Below are positions 15,538 to 22,368 of a DNA stretch of 48,491 bases, piece by piece. The stretch is from NCBI GenBank assembly GCA_004211975.1, contig RXIK01000144.1, positions 1-48,491 on the forward strand. Direction: 5' to 3'. The DNA is from Methanosarcinales archaeon. GTDB taxonomy: Archaea; Halobacteriota; Methanosarcinia; Methanosarcinales; Methanogasteraceae. A program made the position numbers and the translations under genes. The notes under the pieces are model-generated. The model had not been told where the DNA came from, did no database searches, and was given only the letters and a program-made list of their open reading frames with translations. Positions within the stretch are counted from its first letter, which is position 1, and every line of letters starts with the position of its first letter.

Positions 15538-17253
15538 ATGGCAAACATAATCGAAAAACCGGAAACGATTACCCCGCGCCCGAATCTACCGGATTATGAT
15601 GAGACTTACAGGACGTTTGAGTGGAAGAATGCATACGACCAGGTTGCATGGGACGATCGCGGCAGGCTGAACGCGGCAGAGAGCGCAGTGGACCGACACG
15701 CCAGATCACCGCTGAAACACAAGGTTGCGCTGTACTGGCAGGGCGCGGACCGAAATGAGGAATACACGTTTCTTGAGCTCTCCAACCTCTCAAACAGGTT
15801 CGCAAACGTCCTGACGTCAGCCGGGATCAAGAAGCGTGACCGCGTATTCATATTCCTGCCACGAATCCCGGAGCTCTACGTAAGTTTTCTTGGCATCATA
15901 AAAACCGGGGCGATCGCAGGCACCATGTTCTCTGCATTCGGACCGGACGGACTGTATGACCGTCTGCATGACAGCGGCGCACGGTGCCTGATCACCAATT
16001 CAAGTCTCAAGAAACGAGTAAACGAGATAAAAGGTGATCTCCCTGATCTTGAGCAGATCATTGTGGTGGACGAAACTGATGTTGCGGAGGGAGAGATCAG
16101 TTACCCTGAAGCAATGAAGAAAGCATCTGATACGTTCGATGTTGCAATGATGTCGCCCAACGATCCTGCATTCATGTTGTACACGTCCGGAACCACGGGA
16201 AAGCCGAAAGGCGTGGTTCACAGGCATCTTGCGATCGTGCAGCAGCACATGACCACCGAATGGGTGCTGGACCTACACGACAACGACATCTACTGGTGCA
16301 CCGCAGACCCTGGCTGGATCACCGGGATCACGTATGGCATACTCGGTCCGTTCTCATGCGGCGCATCGGTCGTGGTTCACGACGGCAGGTTCGATCCTGA
16401 TGCCTGGTACTCGGTGATCGAGCAGTATCGTGTGACGGTCTGGTACAGCGCGCCAACCGCATTCAGGATGCTTGCGCAAGCAAAAGACGCACACAAGAAC
16501 CATGATCTCAGCAGCCTCAGGCACATCTGCAGCGTTGGCGAGCCGCTTAACGCCGAGATTGTGCACTGGGGGATGCGGGCGTTTAAGCTGCCGATCCACG
16601 ACAACTTCTGGCAGACCGAGACCGGAGGCATCCTGATCGCTAATTATCCGTCGATGCCGGTAAAACCCGGCTGGATGGGAAAGCCAACACCAGGGATCAC
16701 GGCTGCAATTATTGATGACAACGGAATAGAGGTCCGGCGTGGTGTTGAGGGAAATCTCGCGCTAAAACCTGATTTTCCATCGCTCATGCTTGAGATATGG
16801 AAGAACCCCCGGAAACACGCGGAGTATTTCATGGGTGACTGGTATCTCACGGGAGACAGGGCTGTGCAGCATGAAGATGGTTATTATCTCTTCATCGGAA
16901 GGTCTGATGACGTGATCAACACATCCGGCGAACGCGTTGGACCGTTTGAGGTTGAATCAGTGCTGATCGAGCACCCGGCGATCGCGGAGGCTGGCGTGAT
17001 CGGAAAACCGGACGCGTTACGTGGCGAGATCATCAAGGCATTTGTTGTGCTTGGCGACGATTATGAGCCATCTGACGATCTTGAGTCCGATGTGAGACGG
17101 TTTGTGAAGGCACGGCTTGCGGGTCACGCGTATCCGCGGGAGTTTGAGATTGTGGATGCGCTTCCAAAGACCCGGAGCGGCAAGATCGTCAGGAGAATGC
17201 TTCGGGCAAAAGAACTCGGGCTTCCGATCGGGGATGTCTCAACGCTGGAGTAG
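15538..17253 (+). CDS. acs: Acetyl-CoA synthetase, AMP-forming (AcsA-like)
   Basis: Converts acetate, CoA and ATP to acetyl-CoA, AMP and pyrophosphate; the reverse supply of acetate is possible in vivo. The ANL-superfamily motifs are clear: YTSGTTGKPKG (P-loop), the DNFWQTETGG region, WYLTGDRA, and the C-terminal acyl-CoA catalytic Lys in LPKTRSGKIVRR. At 571 aa it is nearer the short AcsA type than the 650-aa Acs. I start at the ATG before ANIIEKPE; another in-frame ATG lies 39 nt upstream. A TATA-like CTATAATAA near 15448 drives it. The substrate could be another short acid such as propionate. Confidence 0.9.
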   Translation: MANIIEKPETITPRPNLPDYDETYRTFEWKNAYDQVAWDDRGRLNAAESAVDRHARSPLKHKVALYWQGADRNEEYTFLELSNLSNRFANVLTSAGIKKRDRVFIFLPRIPELYVSFLGIIKTGAIAGTMFSAFGPDGLYDRLHDSGARCLITNSSLKKRVNEIKGDLPDLEQIIVVDETDVAEGEISYPEAMKKASDTFDVAMMSPNDPAFMLYTSGTTGKPKGVVHRHLAIVQQHMTTEWVLDLHDNDIYWCTADPGWITGITYGILGPFSCGASVVVHDGRFDPDAWYSVIEQYRVTVWYSAPTAFRMLAQAKDAHKNHDLSSLRHICSVGEPLNAEIVHWGMRAFKLPIHDNFWQTETGGILIANYPSMPVKPGWMGKPTPGITAAIIDDNGIEVRRGVEGNLALKPDFPSLMLEIWKNPRKHAEYFMGDWYLTGDRAVQHEDGYYLFIGRSDDVINTSGERVGPFEVESVLIEHPAIAEAGVIGKPDALRGEIIKAFVVLGDDYEPSDDLESDVRRFVKARLAGHAYPREFEIVDALPKTRSGKIVRRMLRAKELGLPIGDVSTLE

Positions 17254-17314
17254 AGTTGGGATCCCGGTGCTCATCCGGAAAATATTAAAACCATCCACAG
17301 CCACAGATAACCTC

Positions 17315-18064
17315 ATGGCAACCACACGGCGGAGAGCTGGCAAATCAAAGGACATCTTTGAGGAGAACGGAAAAACGTTCTTTGAATTCACAGACCGCAC
17401 AACGGCATTTGACGGGGCAAAAGAAAACGAGTTCTCGCGCAAAGGCGAGGTCTGCTGTAGATTATCCACATACTGGTTCGAAATTCTGGAAAAAGAAGGC
17501 ATACCAACACACTTCCGTGCTTTTGTCCCGCCAAACATCATGGAGGTCGAACCGCTCAACATTCTTCCGATCGAGGTTATCTGCCGTAATTTTGTTGCAG
17601 GATCGCTACTAAGACGGCATGAACGTGGAGAATCGTTGCCGATCGAGATCGAACCACGTCTCGGCGCACAGATACCCGGTGGAATGGTTGAGTTCACAAC
17701 CAAGTTTGAGGCAAAGGACCGCCCGATCAACGAAAGAGAGATACTGGATAACGGATGGCTCACATTGGATGAACTGGATTCGATCAGGGATTGCACTCGC
17801 CTGACAAACAGGATCATGAGCGAGCGTCTGCTCAAGCGGGGCATCATCCTTGCGGATTTCAAGATCGAGTTTGGCAGGGACAAGAATGCCGCAGAAAAGA
17901 TTCTGCTTGCAGATGAGGTCGGAACACCGGATGGCTGCCGGTTCTGGGATCGGGATGCTTACGAACAAGGTGTTATCGAAAGTCTTGACAAGGACGTGTA
18001 CCGTTACGATAAAGGAGATCTCTCAGATGTCTATCTACACATTCAGAGAAGAATCTGCGAATAA
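17315..18064 (+). CDS. purC: Phosphoribosylaminoimidazole-succinocarboxamide synthase (SAICAR synthetase)
   Basis: Purine biosynthesis enzyme that joins CAIR and aspartate using ATP. The 249 aa start at an ATG preceding ATTRRRAGKSKDIFEENGKT and contain the signatures LPIEVICRNFVAGSLLRR and the late LADFKIEFG with DEVGTPDGCRFWD, as expected for PurC. The frame stays open upstream into the acs gene, but homology begins at the chosen start. AATATTAAAA about 35 nt upstream is a good TATA box, so the message is probably leaderless. tsr3 follows after 10 nt. Confidence 0.95.
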   Translation: MATTRRRAGKSKDIFEENGKTFFEFTDRTTAFDGAKENEFSRKGEVCCRLSTYWFEILEKEGIPTHFRAFVPPNIMEVEPLNILPIEVICRNFVAGSLLRRHERGESLPIEIEPRLGAQIPGGMVEFTTKFEAKDRPINEREILDNGWLTLDELDSIRDCTRLTNRIMSERLLKRGIILADFKIEFGRDKNAAEKILLADEVGTPDGCRFWDRDAYEQGVIESLDKDVYRYDKGDLSDVYLHIQRRICE

Positions 18065-18074
18065 CCGCTGATAT

Positions 18075-18566
18075 ATGGTGCATCCACTGTACCTGTATCA
18101 TGCGGATCAATGCGATCCGAAGAAGTGCACAGGCAAAAAACTGATTCGATTCGGGCTCGTGAAGCGGCGCAAGTCCACAGGGCTGCCACGCACCTCTATA
18201 TTGTTAAGTCCGTTCTCACCAAGGGCGCTTGCCCCGAATGATGCGGGCACAAGCGTCTCTGCGCTGGATTGTTCGTGGGAACATGCGGAAACGGTTTTTG
18301 GAGAGCTCCGCCAGATGAAACAGAGAGCACTTCCATATCTGGTCGCTGCAAACCCTGTGAATTTCGGGAAGCCGTTCAAACTCACGACTGTTGAGGCATT
18401 TGCCGCTGCTCTGTGCATTTTTGGAGAGTTTGAGCAGTCAGCATTGATACTTAATAAATTCAAGTGGGGACATACATTTATTGAGCTGAACCGGCAGTTA
18501 CTGGACGACTATGCGCAGGCAAATGACAGTTCAGAGGTTGTAGCGATTCAGAGCGAGTACCTTTAA
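18075..18566 (+). CDS. tsr3: 16S rRNA aminocarboxypropyltransferase Tsr3 (DUF367)
   Basis: Transfers the aminocarboxypropyl group from S-adenosylmethionine to a small-subunit rRNA base, as shown for yeast Tsr3 and expected in archaea. The 163 aa follow the family: HADQCDPKKCTGKKL at the start, ILLSPFSPRALAP, DCSWEHAE, then RALPYLVAANPVNFGKPFKLTTVEA and the helix GEFEQSALILNKFKWGHTF. It follows purC closely and precedes dacZ by about 55 nt, a small housekeeping operon. Confidence 0.93.
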   Translation: MVHPLYLYHADQCDPKKCTGKKLIRFGLVKRRKSTGLPRTSILLSPFSPRALAPNDAGTSVSALDCSWEHAETVFGELRQMKQRALPYLVAANPVNFGKPFKLTTVEAFAAALCIFGEFEQSALILNKFKWGHTFIELNRQLLDDYAQANDSSEVVAIQSEYL

Positions 18567-18621
18567 AATATCTTTTTATAGATTGCGTGTGCATCTATAT
18601 AACTATGAACGAGGGGATTTC

Positions 18622-19485
18622 ATGCGCATAGACGAAGCAGTCAGCAGGTCGGCAGTCGATATCGCAGAACGCATCCAGGCGTCCGCTATACTGCTCCCTG
18701 ACTCGTACGCTTCCGAAGAGCTTAAAACAAACATCCCAGTCGTAGTTCTACCAAAAAAAGCGTCTGATCTGGTGTATCAGACAATGCCGAGCTCCACCAT
18801 AAAGGAAAAAACCGTGCTTCAGGAGCACATACAGAAACTTGCTGTTGTCGGGTATCTTGAAGGCGCGATCAGCGGCTTGATCGTGGGGGTGATCGATGCC
18901 CCGAACTTTGACTCAATCGTTGTATATGACCCCCGCGAGAGCCATGCAGTGAAATCAATGCAGAAATGCGAGAAAATCGTGTGTTCCGATGTTTTTCGTG
19001 CGGTCATGAGCCTCTCACTCGAATTCGCGCTCGAGGGACGAGAAGGCAGACACATCGGCACAGCATTCATCATAGGAGATGAACAAAACGTTTTTGAAAG
19101 GTCCCATCAGCTCCTGCTCAACCCATTCAAAGGACACGCCCGCCACACCCGGCTGGTCACAAATAACGATAACTGGGAGACAATCAAGGAGTTTGCGCAA
19201 CTGGACGGCATTTTCGTAGTGTCAGGTGATGGGGTTATGTGCGCGTCCGGCAGATATCTTGATGTGGATGCAAGATCGATAACCATCCTGCAAGGTCTTG
19301 GCGGGCGACATGCAGCATCAGCCGCAATCACCGCCGAAACCGATGCGGTCGCAGTCGTTGTCTCCGCATCCGGCATAATCCGCGTGTACCAGGACAGTGA
19401 GCAGATCATCGTTATCGACCCCGGAGAATGGGTCGGGCGGTTCTACCGCAACATACTTGAGTCAGACGACAAATCACAATCATAA
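18622..19485 (+). CDS. dacZ: Diadenylate cyclase DacZ-like (DisA-N domain)
   Basis: Probably makes cyclic di-AMP from two ATP, a messenger in osmotic and potassium control. The N-terminal 130 aa form a pyruvate kinase-like alpha/beta domain, followed by the DisA-N catalytic domain: GTAFIIGDEQ, then LDGIFVVSGDGVMCASGRY, then LGGRHAASAAITAETDAVAVVVSASG. The usual DGA motif is DGI and RHR is RHA, so activity should be tested. The ATG preceded by GAGGGG is chosen; an in-frame ATG lies 39 nt upstream. It follows tsr3, and the truncated phosphoesterase follows it within 15 nt. Confidence 0.88.
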   Translation: MRIDEAVSRSAVDIAERIQASAILLPDSYASEELKTNIPVVVLPKKASDLVYQTMPSSTIKEKTVLQEHIQKLAVVGYLEGAISGLIVGVIDAPNFDSIVVYDPRESHAVKSMQKCEKIVCSDVFRAVMSLSLEFALEGREGRHIGTAFIIGDEQNVFERSHQLLLNPFKGHARHTRLVTNNDNWETIKEFAQLDGIFVVSGDGVMCASGRYLDVDARSITILQGLGGRHAASAAITAETDAVAVVVSASGIIRVYQDSEQIIVIDPGEWVGRFYRNILESDDKSQS

Positions 19486-19499
19486 TCACAATCCCAAAC

Positions 19500-19715
19500 A
19501 TGATCAAAAACCACGATCACCATGCGCAAATACCTGCCCTCGTGCACAAGGCAAGCAAAGCAGGGAGCGTTGATGTCGTGCTGATCGCCGGCTACATCAC
19601 CAACTTCGGACCGGACAAACTAACCTACGATCTGCTCAGCCTGCTTGAGCCGCTCAAATGCCCTGTGCTCGCGATCCCGGGAAACTGCGACCAGAAAAGC
19701 ACCGTGTTTTCATAA
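19500..19715 (+). pseudogene. Truncated duplicate of the downstream phosphoesterase gene
   Basis: Seventy-one codons whose bulk (from AQIPALV to GNCDQKS) matches the first third of the phosphoesterase at 21316-21981, with roughly nine in ten bases identical. It lacks the first metal-binding DPHGD segment and everything after GNCD, and the catalytic GDIT is GYIT. It therefore cannot be active. With the intact copy it brackets the ApeA-type gene as a partial direct repeat, a footprint of insertion or segmental duplication. Confidence 0.85.
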
Positions 19716-19762
19716 TATTTAGTGAGGGGGCGCAAATCGTTGAGATATTGCAACACACTTAA

Positions 19763-19788
19763 GTTAGCTAACCTCTTATTAGAGGTGG
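19763..19788 (+). promoter_or_regulatory. Palindrome and hairpin over the ribosome binding site of the ApeA-type gene
   Basis: GTTAGCTAAC (19763-19772) is a perfect 10-bp palindrome. Overlapping it, ACCTCT (19771-19776) and AGAGGT (19781-19786) form a hairpin with a TATT loop. The right arm contains the likely Shine-Dalgarno (GAGGTGG, 19782-19788), 6 nt before the ATG. The site could bind a repressor or hide the ribosome binding site in RNA. Confidence 0.5.
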
Positions 19789-19794
19789 TTAATA

Positions 19795-21186
19795 ATGATT
19801 GAGGAGTTTGAATACAAAGGGATATGGTGGCTTCCGGATAAGCCCGAAAAACAGACCTCCGGAACTCTTAGTTTTACTCCCGGCGAAGGAGCGATATTGG
19901 ATTTAATCGGTTCTTTTACAGATGCCAAAGAAGCAGCAGAGCCTGCAGATATTATTTTAGGGAGGGCATCTAATATTGGAGACATTACCCTGTATAAATG
20001 TTTTGAAAACAAGGTAAGTTATAGTTCCGCAGGATTTCAAACCTCTTCATTCTACGCCAACATGATTTTTATAGGTGCACACTTCCAGAAGTCGGAGGAC
20101 ATCAAATTTAAAAGCATCTATGTCCATTATTTATATTTGGATGAATGGGCCAATATCTCCGGGTTTGATATTCAAAGTCTCCCTGATGGGGGGATAGTTA
20201 TAAAACACAAGTTGCCTGAACCCATTAAGATGCGCATTGATGATGGCTGCGAGGTATGCATCATTATCCGCGCTGAAGTCTCCCCTAACCATGTTGTGCA
20301 AAAGGATGCAACTATTAAGCAGAGAACATATATAAAAATAGAGACATCGGAAGAAAAATCCTTTGAAGAATATGAGGGAATGATGTATCAGATACAGAAT
20401 TTTTTAAGTTTGGGAGTTTGGGAGTCAGTGTATCCGTTGGCAATCGAAGGAATAACAGAAGCAAACATGAAGAATACGAAAGATGGAACTTATTTTCCGC
20501 CGGTTAAAATATCATATGAACTGATAGACAGTCCCAAGGTATCTAAAACATTACTTCCGCGGGACATGCTTTTTACTTTTGAAGATATTTCTGACAGATT
20601 CGATATTTTCCTGAGAAAATGGTTTGAGACAGCGGATTTATTAAAACCTACTTATGATCTGTATTTTGGAACATTATGCAATCCTCATATGTATCGTGAG
20701 TACCATTTCTTAAGTTTAATGCAAGCTATAGAATCATTTCACCGGTGTATATATGGGGGAGACTATTTATCAGATGACGAGTATAAAGAGATTCACAATG
20801 TTCTCGTAAATGCGATTCCAGATTGGGTTAAAAAAGATTTTAGAAACAGCTTGGAAAGTAAACTGAAGTATGGTAACGAGTTTTCTCTAAGAAAAAGATT
20901 AAAAGAACTTTTTAATGAATATCAGAATGAAATTCCAGGTCTATTTATACAAAACAAAGGTGCTTTTATTGAACAAGCGGTTGATACCAGAAATTATCTA
21001 ACCCATTATGATAAAGATCTGAAAGAACGTGCTGCCAGTGGGATTGGCATTTTTCACCTTACCTATAAATTGAAAATGTTGCTGGAAATATGTTTACTGA
21101 GAGAATTGGGGTTTAGTTCAGAAGAAATTAAAGACCGTTTTCCAAAAATACTTAGGAGGTATCGGAGGTATGATTTTATCCAATAA
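19795..21186 (+). CDS. ApeA-like HEPN-domain anti-phage protein
   Basis: A 463-aa protein. The N-terminal portion (EYKGIWWLPDKPEKQTSGTL, then beta-rich sequence to about residue 200) resembles the ApeA N-terminal domain, and the C-terminal part is helical with RNYLTH (about residues 399-404), matching the Rx4H motif of HEPN ribonucleases. In bacteria ApeA is a one-gene abortive-infection system thought to cut tRNA or other RNA. The gene is much richer in A+T than its neighbours, which suggests acquisition. It has its own AT-rich promoter region and a hairpin over its ribosome binding site. Its assignment rests on pattern recognition. Confidence 0.72.
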   Translation: MIEEFEYKGIWWLPDKPEKQTSGTLSFTPGEGAILDLIGSFTDAKEAAEPADIILGRASNIGDITLYKCFENKVSYSSAGFQTSSFYANMIFIGAHFQKSEDIKFKSIYVHYLYLDEWANISGFDIQSLPDGGIVIKHKLPEPIKMRIDDGCEVCIIIRAEVSPNHVVQKDATIKQRTYIKIETSEEKSFEEYEGMMYQIQNFLSLGVWESVYPLAIEGITEANMKNTKDGTYFPPVKISYELIDSPKVSKTLLPRDMLFTFEDISDRFDIFLRKWFETADLLKPTYDLYFGTLCNPHMYREYHFLSLMQAIESFHRCIYGGDYLSDDEYKEIHNVLVNAIPDWVKKDFRNSLESKLKYGNEFSLRKRLKELFNEYQNEIPGLFIQNKGAFIEQAVDTRNYLTHYDKDLKERAASGIGIFHLTYKLKMLLEICLLRELGFSSEEIKDRFPKILRRYRRYDFIQ

Positions 21187-21315
21187 CACTTCGACTAACC
21201 GAATAGATCTGGCTACGTGTCTTCGGCACTCCACTCAAATCAGACCACATGGCTGGACTTCAGATACACTTGGAATGTTAAACATAAGCATACTGCAATC
21301 AATCAAGGTGAAAAC

Positions 21316-21981
21316 ATGAAATTACTCGCAATATCCGATCCACACGGCGATTACGCGCAGATACCTGCCCTCGTGCGCAAGGCAAGCAAAGCAGGGAGCG
21401 TCGACGTCGTACTGATCGCCGGCGACATCACCAACTTCGGACCAGACGAACTAACCTACGATCTGCTCAGCCTGCTTGAGCCGCTCGAATGCCCTGTGCT
21501 TGCGATTCCAGGAAACTGTGACCAAAAAAGCATTCTTACAACCCTTGATGCGTCAAGCGCAGTCAATCTTGAGAATACCATGCACACCATCGGGAATGTC
21601 ACATTTGTCGGCATCGGCGGCTCGAACCCGACGCCATTTGACACGGTGTTCGAGCGATCAGAAGATGAGATCAGTGCGATGCTCGACGATCTGTTGAGCC
21701 GGGCAGGCGGGGACGCGCGAATCGTGTTGTTGTCACATGCGCCCCCAAAGAACACGCTTGACCGGATACCCGGAGGGAATGCGGGAAGCGAGGCGATTGC
21801 AGGCGCAATCGGCAAAGCAGACCTGATCGTGTGTGGGCACATCCACGAGGATCAGGGAACAATGGTTGTAAGCGCGCATGGAAAAGAGACCGTGGTCGTA
21901 AATGCCGGACAGGCATCTCAGGGGAAGAGCATACTCCTCATGATCAATGGTGGCATCGAGGCGCAGCTCAACAACATCTGA
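21316..21981 (+). CDS. Metallophosphoesterase, YfcE/MJ0936-like
   Basis: A 221-aa calcineurin-like phosphodiesterase/phosphatase with all metal-ligand motifs: DPHGD, GDITNFG, GNCD, LSHAPP and GHIHEDQG. Such enzymes hydrolyse phosphodiesters or nucleotide phosphates with two divalent metals; the substrate is not known. The start with AAGGTG upstream is chosen; the frame stays open for 99 nt before it. Its 5' portion is duplicated at 19500-19715. In the ancestral arrangement it probably followed dacZ directly, with the ApeA-type gene coming between later. Confidence 0.88.
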   Translation: MKLLAISDPHGDYAQIPALVRKASKAGSVDVVLIAGDITNFGPDELTYDLLSLLEPLECPVLAIPGNCDQKSILTTLDASSAVNLENTMHTIGNVTFVGIGGSNPTPFDTVFERSEDEISAMLDDLLSRAGGDARIVLLSHAPPKNTLDRIPGGNAGSEAIAGAIGKADLIVCGHIHEDQGTMVVSAHGKETVVVNAGQASQGKSILLMINGGIEAQLNNI

Positions 21982-22003
21982 GACCTGAGAAACAGCTGCG
22001 AGA

Positions 22004-22074
22004 GCCTCGGGCGGGAATTGAACCCGCGACCTCGTCATTACCAATGACGCGCTATACCGCTAAGCCACCGAGGC
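22004..22074 (-). tRNA. tRNA-Thr (anticodon GGT)
   Basis: Read on the minus strand, the 71-nt cloverleaf has the acceptor stem GCCTCGG/CCGAGGC, a D arm with AGCGGTA, anticodon stem CGTCA/TGACG with loop TTGGTAA (anticodon GGT, reading ACC), and T arm GCGGG-TTCAATT-CCCGC. No CCA is encoded and there is no intron. tRNA genes are common integration targets; a 34-bp direct repeat begins 12 bp away. Confidence 0.96.
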
Positions 22075-22086
22075 ACGATGTCTCTT

Positions 22087-22120
22087 GATTGCTGTGGAAT
22101 GGTTATCAAGATTTCGGTTC
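22087..22120 (+). repeat. 34-bp direct repeat, left copy (att-like)
   Basis: Begins GATTGCTGTGGAATG and ends GATTTCGGTTC. It matches 24895-24928 at 31 of 34 positions. The two copies bracket the small ORF and the LRR-Roco gene, and this copy lies 12 bp from tRNA-Thr. The arrangement resembles integration or recombination sites, but no integrase gene is present. Confidence 0.6.
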
Positions 22121-22278
22121 GGGCAGGGATGCGTGGTCGAGGTTGCTACTGTTCGATCGGGAAATTGCGAATCTCTTCCGAAATGGCGAAGGGATGTATG
22201 GTGGGTTATGAGACATTACTAATTATGTGGAAAAATATATACCCATCAACGAACAATTCACAGAAAGAAGGGAAAGGC

Positions 22279-22368
22279 ATGCAAGTGGAACCGCTCCAGC
22301 AACTATTATACCTCAGATACGGCACATATCGGCATCTGCTCTCCGATGGAGATGAGATCCGCCCATGA
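22279..22368 (+). CDS. Small upstream ORF coupled to the Roco gene
   Basis: A 29-codon reading frame (starting MQVEPLQQLL, ending DGDEIRP) whose stop overlaps the Roco ATG as ATGA. A purine-rich AAGAAGGGAAAGG precedes its ATG, a better ribosome site than any just before the Roco start. It may be a leader peptide whose translation delivers ribosomes to the Roco gene, or merely the N-terminal region of a longer spurious frame. No family is recognised. Confidence 0.4.
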   Translation: MQVEPLQQLLYLRYGTYRHLLSDGDEIRP

